A stretch of 64,000 bases of DNA, taken from Eucommia ulmoides (taxonomy: Eukaryota > Streptophyta > Magnoliopsida > Garryales > Eucommiaceae). The notes under the pieces are model-generated. The model searched no databases and had not been told where the DNA came from. It was given only the letters and a program-made list of their open reading frames with translations. Of the stretch, positions 12,356-23,674 are shown piece by piece; within the stretch, counting starts at the first letter, position 1; every line of letters starts with the position of its first letter. Position numbers and translations under genes: made by a program. The DNA is taken from the NCBI GenBank assembly GCA_016647705.1, contig CM028325.1, positions 27,322,474 through 27,386,473 of the forward strand, written 5' to 3'.

Positions 12356-12560
12356 ATTTTTTATTTTCTTTTGTCCCCCCTTTTTTTTTTTTCATTTTCA
12401 TTTGTTTCTTCTTCTTCTATTTTTCTTCTTTTTTTTTTTCTATTTTCTATTTTCTTTCTTCTTTTTTTTTAGTTTTTTATTTATTTTTTTATTTTTTATT
12501 TTTTTTATTAAAATAAAAAAACGATGTATAGTAATAATAATAAAAAAAAAGTACAAACAA
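12247..12560 (+). repeat. Pyrimidine-rich low-complexity tract
   Basis: A CT microsatellite at about 12296-12350, then T-rich sequence with short C runs and an A-rich end. The 123-codon plus-strand ORF across it is almost only Phe, Leu and Ser and is a composition artefact. Confidence 0.8.
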
Positions 12561-12574
12561 ATCGCAAAATAAAA

Positions 12575-13237
12575 TTAAAATTATTTTTGGGGAAGGTCAA
12601 AATGGCGTATGATGTTGCCAAGAATTCTTAGTATGTGCAATCAGCTTCCCACGTGTTAAAAATCTCTTCAACTTCACCTTTCAACCTGCAAAACCGTTTA
12701 GTTCTTAAAGGAAAACACTAGTGTGGTGTCAGTCAAAGAACCTCCGGCGTGAGAATAGGTTAATTTGATTATAGAGAAGGCTCAAGCATTCAAATTAGTC
12801 TTAAAAATTAAACAATGATACATTCCCTTTATATAGGCTTAGTTAATATTTGTCGTTTCATTGGTGAAGTCGTCTATTACGTGATCTTCTCCTAACAGTC
12901 AGGGATATGGTCACGATCTTCTCTATTAAACAAGGAGAATATCTCTGTAACGTTCCCCCAGCAAATATGGGTCGTTATAGTCAGGTGGTTGTAATGTTCC
13001 TCATGCATAGGGGACGTGGTCATCACGGTTTGACCTGTTTGTTCTTGGCCATGTTATTGTGGGTTTTGATTTCCCATTAATGGGCCTTCTTGTGAGGCCT
13101 GATCTATCTATTGTTGGACTGCTAAGGTCTCCTTCCCAATGGGCCTGATGTACTCAGCCTAACTCATGTATTGGGTTTATGTTTTTCGGGTAAGATCATT
13201 GACCCGATCCGACCCATTAAGACCCTCAAACCTTTAA
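12575..13237. repeat. Unclassified dispersed repeat (related to 49925-50142 and 51222-51480)
   Basis: Contains GTGTCAGTCAAAGAAC..CCG..TGAGAATA, also present at about 49958-49995. It ends with GGGCC- and ACCCGATCCGACCC-rich sequence. No coding region was recognised. It may be a non-autonomous LTR element or LTR fragment, but its boundaries were not resolved. Confidence 0.4.
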
Positions 13238-13479
13238 CAATCATGAGTGAGAGTTTTTCCATATCAGCGTATCTACACATCTCAAGTAAATATTTTAGCA
13301 AACAAAAATAAGTTGTGTGAAATTCAAAATGGTCACTTAACTAGGGAGTTTGGTCATTGAGATTTGAAGTTTGCGATGAATTAAACAAACAAATTATTAT
13401 ATATTATTTAATTAGGAAAAGTTGGCCGAATTCAGCATGGTCATTTAATTAAGAAAATTTACCATAATTTATTGTCGTT

Positions 13480-13664
13480 ACACATCATAAATACCAGTGA
13501 AATATGTACCAAAAATATATCGTCTGCAAAAAAGAGGGGTTACCAATTATAGTTTCATAATTGTCACCTAATACAATCATGAATAACTATATTTTCATTA
13601 TTTGTTTGATTTAATTATACAAATGCATTGATCTAAATAATAACTTCAAAATGATATCTTAATA
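13480..13664. repeat. Dispersed AT-rich repeat, copy 2
   Basis: Partner of 9300-9489. It is uninterrupted here and continues into CTTAATAACAGTG, giving the likely pre-insertion arrangement of the site where the block at 9490-11299 entered copy 1. Confidence 0.5.
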
Positions 13665-14137
13665 ACAGTGTGGAATTCAACTATTTTAGCAAACAAAACA
13701 ACCTTGTGGAATTCAACATGTGTCGCTTAATGATGATTAATGATTCTTGCAAATTATTATTGTGTTTATTGAAGGAAAACAATTACTACTGTGCACTAAA
13801 CTGAATACGGAAAGATTTTTGAACTTATGATCTCAAAAAATCAATGGGCATTTTGGTCATTTAAATGTAACTGAATTCAAATATGAAATTAAATAGTTTA
13901 ATTTTTAATTTTTGTGATTCAAAACAAAAACTTAGAGGGATAATAGAATAGTTTTGATATTTCATATAGGTCTAAAGGGTTATTTTCCCAATTTTAGACT
14001 GTGCCTAAGCATATACAAGTATACAACAATCACATAATGAGCTCGAGAGAGCACGTGCTTAGGATTTGTCCGGAAAGATGTTTAGTTGAGGTGCTGACCT
14101 TAACATATCTTACCGTAATTTTTTTTTAAAAAAAACC
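13665..14137. other. AT-rich spacer downstream of the neprosin pseudogene
   Basis: No ORF, RNA gene or terminal repeat was recognised. It would hold the 3' untranslated region and poly(A) site of the minus-strand neprosin locus. Confidence 0.4.
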
Positions 14138-14515
14138 TCAACACCTACCACTAGGTCCACCAAAAGTGAAAGAGTAGCTATTTTTTATGGGACCCTTTAA
14201 TCGGTCATTCTGGAGACCATAGCATCCACTCTTGTCGACCACTTCAATTCTGAGGTCACTGCCGGGATCTCGAGTGTAATCGTAGTAATCGACATAAGTA
14301 ATTGCCCGAAAGTACGGGGCATGGTTATATTTTCCGTCTGGCATGTGGCTGCTCCCCATGGGAGGGCTCAATCCACTCTGGGCGGAGGCCTTGGCGATTC
14401 CTCCGAACGCCAACTTGTCGGTGCCGTCCCACAACCAATTGAACAATTTCTTCGGCCACCACCCCACAATAGTCGTTTTACCCATTACCAGCCACCAATC
14501 TCCTTCTGAAGGGTC

Positions 14516-16851
14516 CTATATGTGATAATGAGAGAGAGAATTTGTTAGACATAATTCTGCGATTCAATTACGTTTCAAATAATTTTTCCCTAGAATAAGG
14601 GGTAAAATGCAACAACATTTAAACTTCAAGGTGCAAAGTGCAACGTAAGACATCATGTATTGCATTACTTTTCTCACATATACAAGTTAGATAACTAATT
14701 CTAGTGCTAAAAGTGACTGAAATTAGTCAATCGAACTGAATTGATATAAAAAAAATAAACTTTAAAGAGAAAATTCTAACAATTAAAACATCAAGGACAA
14801 ACTTCAAGGCTATAAAATGAAATTTAGCCTAATTGCAAGTTACATAAATTTAAGGCTAAAAAATTAATTTTTTGGTGTGGTTTCACTTTCTTTCCTAATG
14901 TTTCGATTGTTGAAATGTTGCCCTTATGCCTTGCATTTTGTGTTAACTTTGTCTAATTAACTAATTTTGATCAATTTTTTTTGCAAGAATATGGGAAAAG
15001 TGCAACAACTTTAACTTAAGGGTGCAATAACACTTTCATTGCATTACTTTTCTCTCATGCGCAAGTATCGTGACTTACTCCAAAGATAGAATTTACAAGA
15101 ATCGAAGAATTGGACCAAAAAATTGATGTAAAAACTAAACTTCAAGGATGTAACAATTAAAATATAAAGAGGTAAATTAGATTGTGCCCAAACATTAGGG
15201 GTGTAAAGTGATATTTAACGTAAATTTAATTCTCCTCTAAAAAAAAAAAATTAATAATTTTCTTTGCATAACACCAGTAAATTCTTTAGTATTTTTGGTC
15301 AAATACTATTTAGTTACCATCTAGATAAAAAAAAATTGCTAAAATTTTAATGTAATGACAATTTCACTTTAACAATTTAAAAATGATTGAATAATTAAAA
15401 TTAAAATACATAAACATCCCTTAATTTTATTTTTTACATTTTCCTCTTTTAATTTTTACACCAACATCCCTCTTTTAAAGAATAAAATATTTTTCAATCC
15501 TAAAACTTTCTCTAATTTTTTATCCCCCACCCCCAAACACGTGTCAGCCACCCTCTTCTTCTTCTTAGATCTGGCGTCAGATCTGTACCGAAGCACATAT
15601 GGGATGGATCTATTCACTAGCACAGATCTGACGTGTGGAGAGAGAGAGAGAGAAAGAGAGAGGGGAAGAAGAAGAAGAAGGTGTGGGTGGGCTGAAGGGG
15701 TGATAGTGGCGATGCAGGGTGGGGTGGGGGTTATCGTCACAAATTTGTGCTCGACGCACAGATCCGATGCCGAATCTATGCTCCGAGCACAAAATCTAAA
15801 ATGAAAGAGGTAGAAGAAGAAGAGAAAGAAGCTAGCAGTGGGTGGGTGGCGATGTTGGGAGGTTGCGGGGTCGTTGGATTTGGGAAAATAAAATAATATT
15901 TAAAAAATTTAGGAGTATTTTTTTTAAAAAAAAATAAATAGGTGTGTTAGTTTTTTTTTTTAAATAGAAGAATATAAACTATATTTTTTTTGTAAATAAG
16001 AGAAGAGCATTTGTGTTTTTTTTGTCAAAAATAGGTCAAAGAAATTGACTGATATTTGATAAATGATAAAAGAAATTTATGATTTTAAGCAAAATGATAT
16101 GGGAGATAAGTGATAAATATTTCTAATATATAAAAATTTAAAATCAAAGCTTAAATTCTTGAAGGTCTAAGAAAGCTTATAAGAGTTTATTTGAACGCTC
16201 ATTAATCTTACTAATTTTAGTATAAATACATTTAAAGAAAAAACTTATTATAAATTCATGTATTCAATAAATAATACAAATACTTTGGAAACATTTTCTC
16301 TTTGTAAGAATTTAAATTTGGCCCAAATTAACTTTTTTTTTTTTTTTTTTTTTGTTCTTGTTTTGTTTTAGTTATATGTAATTTTTTTTCTTAATTAATG
16401 AACAAATATAATATGATTACTTGTCTCCGGTATACATTTTAAATTACTTAAAACATAACTAATATGATTCAATAAATATTCTTTTAAAAAAAATAGATAT
16501 GATATAAATTAATTAAATTAAAATTTGTCGACTTGCAAAAACTAATAAAATTAATCTTAATTTATTGTTATTTTTTAGTTATTTTATAGTATTCAGTAAA
16601 CGTTAATTTATAAAAATATAATTTCACTTTTATGATTGTTTTTGTAATTTTTAATTATATATTTATTTTTGGTATTTATAAAATATCATTACTTATTAAA
16701 ATTTACACATCCGCTCCCCTGCTATACCAAACTAACCGAACGATATCTAAATGCTTCATGTTTTAATATTAAAATTTATTATAAAAACAATTCTAAGCCA
16801 CACAATGCACGGATCTAAAGCTACTTCTAAAATAAATTGAGTTCGTGGTAC
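14516..16851 (-). other. Large intron of the neprosin pseudogene
   Basis: Lies between blocks 2 and 3 of the pseudogene, GT at 16851-16850 and AG at 14517-14516 on the minus strand. It holds AT-rich DNA, GTGCAACAAC-type words near 14600-15020, GA/GAA tracts near 15638-15680 within a GC-richer island (15540-15890), and poly(T) near 16331-16353. No gene was recognised in it. Confidence 0.5.
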
Positions 16852-17103
16852 CTTAATAATGCTGAGTTTAAGCTCCATTTGACGTCCACCATAAGTTGAA
16901 AGTGGCTGTAAAGGAATGCCTGGGTGCACTTTTTTTATCTTGTTGTACAAAACCTGGGCAAAGTGTGTTGTAGCATCCGGTATTGTTATATCCATCACGC
17001 TGTCCAAAAATCAAAATATCATTTGGAGAATTCACTAATTGAGCGAGTTCATTTGTGTTCCTGTATTAATTTTTATCTTTTCAAAACTTGAAATTAAATT
17101 CAT

Positions 17104-17418
17104 GTTCCATTTGATTGAGTGTCCAAACCGCTATATAAATTAAATGTGCTTGACTCATATAGTTTTAAGTTAGAACCTCCTAACATGATATCAAAATCAA
17201 GATTAAAGAAATTTGTTTCTTATTCTCTCGTAGTCAAATTATTCGTGCAAGTCAAGAGTTGCACATTTTTTTCGTAGTCAAATCATCCGTGTAAACTGGG
17301 TGTTGCACTTATAGGCGAGTGTTAGATTAATGTTCCATATCGATTACATGAGAGTGTCCAAAATCAAAAAAATTTATTTTATTGATATGATATGATTTTA
17401 AGATAGAAGCTCGTGACA
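17104..17418 (+). mobile_element. TRIM retroelement (miniature LTR element), plus strand
   Basis: Lies inside the intron between neprosin blocks 1 and 2. A 5'-truncated short LTR ends CCTCCTAACA at 17185. The primer-site-like TGATATCAAAATC follows, a decayed form of the plant initiator-Met site TGGTATCAGAGC. A short non-coding middle with ATTATTCGTGCAAG and TCATCCGTGTAAAC comes next. A second LTR starts TGTTAGATTAATG at 17321 and ends near GTGACA at 17418. The same family is found as a tandem array at 45704-46503. Confidence 0.65.
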
Positions 17419-18365
17419 CAAAATAAAATAAGTAAATAAAAAATTATGTTTATGTGATGTTTCTAAATTTTAAAATAAATTTTTGAGATTGAAATGTATA
17501 GTTTTTTTCTTTATAATCATCTTGCTTTTCCTAAAATTTTGGAGTCATTCAAATTAATTCCAATATTTATTTTATTTGAAAAATATTTCATTAATATTAC
17601 CTCAAATGAAAAAATCTCAATTTTTATTCAATCACTATAATAGCTATATTTTCTTTCAATATTTTAATTTTATAAAAGAATTATAATATTTTAAAATATT
17701 GAGAGGCTCAATTTTTAAATTTTGCTGATTTTTCATAGTCGACGAGCACCGTTACGAGGAAGTCAAAGTTTTAAAATGTTCACATTCAGCTTTTATATAT
17801 TTTGAAAATATTGTAATAAGTTCAATTACTTTTATTTCTAAAATGTTGACATTCAGTTTTTATATATTCTTAAACTTAAAGGACCAATTGAGTAATTAAT
17901 CGTAATGGAAAGATGAATCAGAAGTGAGAATTACCGTCCAAAATTTGAATACTTCCGATGAGATTCTCGTCCAAAATTAGAGGTGGTGAATTGGTCTTGG
18001 TCAACCTTATGACCGTACCCTGAGAGATATGCACCTCCTCCATTAAATTTTTGGTTGTTCATAGTGACAGATACAACCTGCATAATATAATATTGGATTT
18101 GTTTAGTATTTATTTTTATATTTATATGGGGTACGATTGTTGAAGGGGTATTACAACTTTATACGATTGCAAATTAAATTTAAAACTTGAAGGGATTAAA
18201 AGTTATAGAAATTATAAAATATACAAAATTCCCTATTTAGATTGGGGTAATACTATCAATTCTAGTCATACAAATACCACGTTTAAAAAACATAGAAATA
18301 ATTGAGGAAATAATTGAGGCAAAGTTTGGTAACGTTTTTAAAATATTTTTTCTTAAAATTGTCGA

Positions 18366-18495
18366 AGCCTCGTCCGTTCGTCGTTGGAAGCTCGTTGTCG
18401 AAGCCTCATCTGTTCATCGTTGGAAGCTCGTCGTCGAAGGCTCGTCCATTCGTCGTCGGAAGCTCGTCGTCGAAGGCTCTTCCGTTCGTCTCTAG
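18366..18495 (+). repeat. Tandem repeat, about 33-bp unit
   Basis: Three to four copies of a unit containing GGAAGCTCGTCGTCGAAGGC. It produces serine- and arginine-rich ORFs in two frames that are repeat translations. It borders the Mutator-like remnant. Confidence 0.75.
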
Positions 18496-18687
18496 CTAAT
18501 CTTCGTCTAAAGCTCATCCATTTCGTTGAAGGTTGCGTTGGTCGTCATCGGAAGGTCGTCGTTGACGGCTTGAAAGGATCGTTGTCGTCGAAATCTCTCC
18601 ACAATCGTCGAAATAAAACTCAGGTAAATTCTACAAAAATCTAAAAAATCCTTCTATTTTTTATTTATTTTTTTCCAAACTGTTTAG

Positions 18688-18808
18688 TGTAGTTTGCATC
18701 TATTTGTTGTTGGATATTTGTTCATTCTTGTAATGTGATGTTGTCAGTGTAGTTTGCATATGTTTGTTGTTGGTTATTTGTTCATTCTTGTAATGTGATG
18801 TTTTCACA
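18688..18808 (+). repeat. Two-copy tandem repeat, about 60-bp unit
   Basis: AGTGTAGTTTGCATMTRTTT followed by TTCATTCTTGTAATGTGATG occurs twice back to back directly before the Mutator-like coding remnant. Confidence 0.8.
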
Positions 18809-18810
18809 GG

Positions 18811-19586
18811 CATGGGGTCTTATTTTCTGCTCAAATGTATGTTCATGGGTGAAGTTGTTGAGATAGGGTGGGTTGATCGTGATAGATATGGGATACTAAT
18901 GTTATTGGATGATGTAAGAATGATATTTGGAGGTAAAATCCCATATGGGAGGGGTGGCTTTAAAATTTTCGATTGAATTGCCTGGAAGTAGTAGAGAGAA
19001 AATGTGTGAGATTACAAAAACGGTATGAAAAAGCGGTTGGTTGGGAGGAAAAGATTACTAGGAATATAAGGGAAAAACTAAAGAAGAATGTTGATGAAGG
19101 GAAAAAATGTACCGCTTTGTTTGCCGGTGGGCAAGAGTTTGAAGTGGTTGATAAGATAGGGGTTGGTCATGTGGTGGATTTGGGGAAGAAGACGTGCGTT
19201 TGTAGAAAATAGCAGATCAGTGGAGTGCCTTGTAAGCATGTTGCCTGGGCCATCAATTATAAGAGAGAAAGGGTAGAAGATTATTGCGATGAAGCCTTCT
19301 CGAAGGATACCTACTTAGCTGTGCATAAGGAGATGATCCACCAAATTCCTCATCACAAGCTTTGGAAGCACAATCCTTTCGAAATAGACCCTTAGGGAAG
19401 AAGGGCAAGGGGATTGCACCTCAAGAAGTCGGTGGGAAGATTAGGCAGACGACAAGATGCAAAATTTGCACTCAATTTGGTCACAACAAGAGAACTTGTC
19501 CTCTTAGACCACCACCACCATATCCAGTTGCTGCCCCACCGCAAGAAAGTCAAGCTTCGGCAATTATTGGAAATGATAATGTATGA
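18811..19586 (+). pseudogene. Mutator-like (MULE) transposase, SWIM and zinc-knuckle end
   Basis: A degenerate C-terminal MULE transposase. The frame from 18973 has a charged helix (VERKCVRLQKRYEKAVGWEE), then CVCRK-stop-QISGVPCKHVAW, a CxC...CxH SWIM zinc finger interrupted by TAG at 19210. It continues YKRERVEDYCDEAFSKDTY. After a frameshift near 19340-19390, the other frame carries RCKICTQFGHNKRTCPL, the Cys/His zinc knuckle typical at the end of plant MULE transposases. The open stretch 18811-18976 just before it (MGSYFLLKCMFMGEVVE) may be a piece of the N-terminal region, which would mean the catalytic core was deleted. Terminal inverted repeats and the 9-bp target duplication were not found. 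Confidence 0.75.
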
Positions 19587-19589
19587 AGA

Positions 19590-20640
19590 AGTTGTAATTT
19601 TTTTTGAAAAAACTGTAATTTTTTTTTAATGATGTAGTTTTTTAACAAACTACAATTTGTTGAACAAGTTATAATTTTTTGAGGAATGATGTATTTTTTT
19701 GCAACAGCTATATGCTATTAAGCTTGGTTGATTTGTTGTTTGTTTATGTTGTATTTAGCAATTTTTTTGTGGATTTTTGGCTAGTTTTTGCAATAGGTAT
19801 AGGTTGATTTTAGATTAGTTATTTTTGTTTTTTTTTTTGTGTGTTTATAATGAGCTGAAATTAAAGAGTAAAAATTAAAAATTAACAAAAAGAAAAAAGA
19901 AAAAAAAAAAAAAAAGACCACAACAGTGTAAAACGAATCTGCAGAAAAATAAATAAAACAAACATTGAATAAAAACTGAACGAGCAATGTAGAAAACAAG
20001 AAAAAAATTACAGTCCAAAAATGAATCAACAGGAGAAAAAAATTAAAAAAGGGAAGTAAATAATAAAAAATTAATAAATTAAGGGTAAAATGGCATATTA
20101 AATTGTCCAATATATTAAATTGTACTAGAGGGGTATAATTTTCCAATACATTAAGTTAAAAAAAAAGGGCATTTGTGTCATTTAATTGAGGCCAAATTAA
20201 TTTGAGGGCATTTTCGTCATTAAATATATTGGGTTAGCAATTCTATATTGATAGGGGTAGTTGACTGCCTAAATGCAAAATTATAGGGGGTTGACTGATA
20301 TTTGTAAAATAATAAGGGAGGTATTTGGTTTAAGGTAAAACGACAAGAGAAGTAAGTGGTATAACCCTAATAAACTATTATTGGCCTCATCTCTTTGACT
20401 GAACGAGATTTTTTTAAAGTATTTTGGATAAAAATTAAGTCAAATTTGAAATCTACTATTTTTTGATCAATTAGCTATTTTATAGGGGCTCTTGATTACC
20501 ACCCCCTAGAGCCCCCTCCTCTATACCATTTTAAATTTTAAAAGCAAACGTTAACTAAAAAAATAGTTTATAAATGGTTGAATTTATTTATTTATTTTTT
20601 TGAAATTCATAACTATAACTAATATTTTCTAAACAGATGA
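19590..20640. other. AT-rich spacer
   Basis: Poly(T) and poly(A) tracts (for example 19826-19838 and 19889-19915). It may include the non-coding end of the Mutator-like element. The 121-codon minus ORF is a Phe/Tyr/Leu-rich composition artefact. Confidence 0.5.
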
Positions 20641-21525
20641 ATGCGTACTAATAACTAAGAGGCGAAATGTTGAGAGAACATAAGAGACTAGTATTGATAT
20701 GTGAGAATGATACATTTACAGAAAAATACAAATAGTCTATATATAGGGAATGATTAGGATTATCCTGGCAGAATTAGGGTTTGATTTTCCTAGTGAGACT
20801 AGAGTTTTAACATAGTGGACTAATGTCCATATACATATATTACTATCTTCCCACAAACTCAAGACGATAAATTAGACATAAATTTGAGTTTGAAAACCGG
20901 AGTATGAAAGCATCTGGGTGGATAAGTCTTCATGAAAATATATGTTGTCTGATCAGCTGAACTCTGAATACAAGAGTATTCTGGAAAATGTGGTGACGGA
21001 TAAAGTGACAATCAGTCTCAATATGTTTTGTACGCTTGTGAAAAACATTATTATGGACAATCTAAATGATACTCCTATTGTCACAATATAGAATAGTGGT
21101 AGTGGGAAGGAGACTCACATGTTAGTAAGGAGCTAGCGAAGTCAAAGCAGTTCCTATGTTACATCAACAATGGCACAGTATTCAGCTTCAATGCTAGAGC
21201 GGACAACCACAATTTATTTCTTATTGCGCCAGGAAATGAAAGAGTTACCCAAGAAGAAACAATAACCAGTGGTTGAACGTCTGTCAGTGGGATTTTCAGC
21301 CTAGTTGACATCAGAATAAACTTGTAAGGTGAAAGCGAATTGAACAGAGAAATGAAGTCTATGAAATAAAGTGCTCTTGACATACCGAAGAACACCTAAG
21401 TAATGAGTGGTTCGAGGAGCAAACAAGAACTGGTTGACTTAATGGATGACATAGGTAATGTCTGAGCGAGTGACAGTGAGGTGTACCAAACTTCCAATCA
21501 GTTGGCAATATAGAGTGAAATAAGG
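20640..21525 (-). pseudogene. Ty1/copia RNase H end and 3' LTR fragment
   Basis: On the minus strand 21525-20870 translates, with several stops, to the end of a copia polyprotein. Recognisable pieces are YCQLIGSLVHLTVTRSDITY, YSDVN, NPTDRRSTTGYCFFLG, RSSIEAEYCAI, LYCDNRS and HKRTKHIETDCHFIRHH. These follow the order of copia RNase H, whose catalytic acidic residues lie in the YSD, EAEY and CDN motifs. The polypurine tract GTTTGTGGGAAGA sits near 20854-20866 on the minus strand, and what remains of a 3' LTR lies to its left. All upstream domains are missing. Confidence 0.85.
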
Positions 21526-22777
21526 CCATGTTTTATAACTGTTTAAATTGTAAGTATTGAAAGTTTAAGTGTTGAAAATATCAGAAGTTTATTTGATAAA
21601 ATTAAAATTTTAAATGTTGATTTTTAAGTGAATTCTTTTTTTGTCTATTTGATAAGTACAAAATTTGAAGTGCGAAATTATTTAATTTACACAATTACTT
21701 TTAAATTTAATTTTTTTTACTGAAATCAAGATAATACGGAAAAAAATTCAAATGAAAAGGTGAGATATGGAAATTAAAATTTTGATTTTTTACTAAAATT
21801 AAGATTTGCAAAAGGTGAGATCTGAAAACGTTTAGGGTAAAATAAAAAAGAAAAGTGAGTTAAGGTTGTGAGGATAAAATGGCCTCAACAATAAAAATAA
21901 AAATAAAGGATTTTTTAGAGTATAATCCATTTTTAAGTAATAATTTAGAATGAACCCCATAAATCATAGCCCAACACAATGAAATACCTAACTATTATTT
22001 TTTATTTGAGAAAACCCCAAAAGCAGGACACACGCCCTTACCTCAATTATTTCCCCCCTTTTTTTTGTCTCCCTCCAATGGGCCCCACTTCCCCTCACTC
22101 TTAATCTCTTTATATCCTCTCTCTCTCCATTTTATTCTCTAACCCCTCTCTCTCTCTGCATCTTCCTCTAATGGCCCCCCCTCCCCTCCCCCCCACTCTC
22201 TCTCTTATTCTCTCATCTCTCTCTCTTCCCACTTTATTCTCATTCTCACACACTCCCTCACTCTCCATATATATATACTAGCGATACCCCGTGCCTAAAG
22301 GAACGAATGTAACTATTGATGTCTAATTTTAAATTTAACATACACATAATAACAGGTATATATTGTTTTGCTTAAATTAATTTTTTTCTCTTTAGTTAGA
22401 GTTAAACCTAATTAACCATATGTTAAAATTAATGGTCTAAAATTAAAAATGAGAAAACGTTAAGAGTATAATTGTAATCAGTGTCTTTATTTCCTCATCT
22501 TTAACTAGAGTCCAAATCAAATTATCATTAAATTAAAATTAGAGGGCTAAAATATAATATGAGTTAGAAAACTTTATGGGTATAATTGTACCTCTCATGT
22601 TAGTTTTCAATTTTTCTGTTTTTTTATGTTAAGGTTAATAAGGGCAATATAGGCAATTCATTAAAAAAAAAAACTTAGGAAAGAGGTCGCCGTGGTAATT
22701 TTGAAAATTAGGGGGGTGTATGTGGAATATCACTATAATTGAAGGGGCGTAAATGAAATTATCCCAACCTATAACCA
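21526..22777. other. AT-rich spacer with CT microsatellites
   Basis: No gene. CT-rich tracts lie at about 22096-22260. At 22266-22300 the sequence ATATATACTAGCGATACCCC followed by GTGC resembles the ends of some plant Helitrons, but no hairpin-CTRR end could be paired with it. Confidence 0.45.
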
Positions 22778-23538
22778 TGTCAAAACCCACCTCATACACC
22801 CGTCACTCTAGGGCCAATGTGACGTTGACCCAACATCGCCTGTACATCCAATCAACTAGAAAACGACATTATGCATACTTAAATATATAATCGTATATAC
22901 AGGCCATATACAACCTATCATATGGGGGACACACCCGTCCCCAACTATAATAACAATAAAAATATAATAACCCTGAACCTCTCACAGGTTTACCTCAAAC
23001 AGCTCATCTCAAAAACTCCCGTATGACTCCATTGTAGGACTCTACCTAGCGCCAGTAAGGGACCGACTCCTAACTGCTTCACCTGCTAGTGTATTGCCTT
23101 CTTAATAAAAATATTTTAGATGGATCAAGCATAAAATATCACATAGCACAAAGAAAAAAAAACTCATTTTTCTTGTCACCACAGAAAAACCACATAGATA
23201 TATTTATAACATTTATACTAATACGTAAAAATCAACCAGAACGTCAGAACAACCATATAGTATAACGCAACTGAAATAATAGATATATCATCGTAAATAG
23301 ATACATCAAGCCAATATAAAATAAAGTATATATAAATGTCATATACGACAAAACACCATATACAACAAAATACCACATATGAAACCACATCACACCACAC
23401 CTCACCTCACCTCACCTCACCAAACCACATCACTCCACACCACACCTCGGCTAGCCATGTGATCGTTTTAACCTCACGATCGGGAGTTACAACGGTACCA
23501 TACCCCGTAGGATATGCCTTTCTAGCGGGATATAACAA

Positions 23539-23674
23539 CGCTCCGCTGGACTATGCTAGACGGGTGAAACAAAGCTCCACTGGACTATGCCAGACGGGTG
23601 AAACAACGCTCCGCTGGACTATGCCAAACGGGTGAAACACCGCTCCGCTGGACTATGCCAAGCGGGAGAATATC
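23539..23674 (+). repeat. 34-bp tandem array in solo LTR copy B (four units)
   Basis: Four consecutive 34-bp units of the type CGCTCCGCTGGACTATGCCA followed by GACGGGTGAAACAA, with a few substitutions. Copy C has three units (40364-40465), and copy A has a more diverged array near 8295-8420. Confidence 0.9.

Larger units (their letters stand above)
14138..18077 (-). pseudogene. Neprosin-domain (DUF239) protein, 5'-truncated and frameshifted
   Basis: Three minus-strand blocks with GT/AG borders encode pieces of a neprosin domain, a plant glutamic-peptidase fold usually secreted. Block 1 (18077-17935) begins VVSVTMNNQKFNGGGAYLSG. Block 2 (16999-16852) contains DGYNNTGCYNTLCPGFVQ and then LSTYGGRQMELKLSII. 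Block 3 (14515-14138) opens DPSEGDWWLVMG, has VGWWPKKLF, SPPMGSSHMPD and YFRAITYVD, and ends FGGPSGRC before TGA. The C-terminus is thus complete. Breaks are a one-base surplus in a seven-A run in block 2, no coding for the conserved stretch between blocks 1 and 2, and no signal peptide or N-terminal activation domain before a Mutator-like remnant. Where catalytic-type paralogs have a glutamate in a WGGE-like motif, this copy reads LAFGGIA, so it may have lacked activity before it decayed. Confidence 0.8.

Noticed and set aside
12201-12572. 123-codon Phe/Leu/Ser-rich ORF
   Set aside because: Translation of a T- and CT-rich tract.
22266-22300. Helitron 5'-end-like sequence
   Set aside because: Only a short resemblance; no matching hairpin and CTRR end was found.
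23539-23674. Regular direct repeats considered as a CRISPR array
   Set aside because: Units are contiguous 34-bp tandem repeats without unique spacers, in plant nuclear DNA and inside an LTR.
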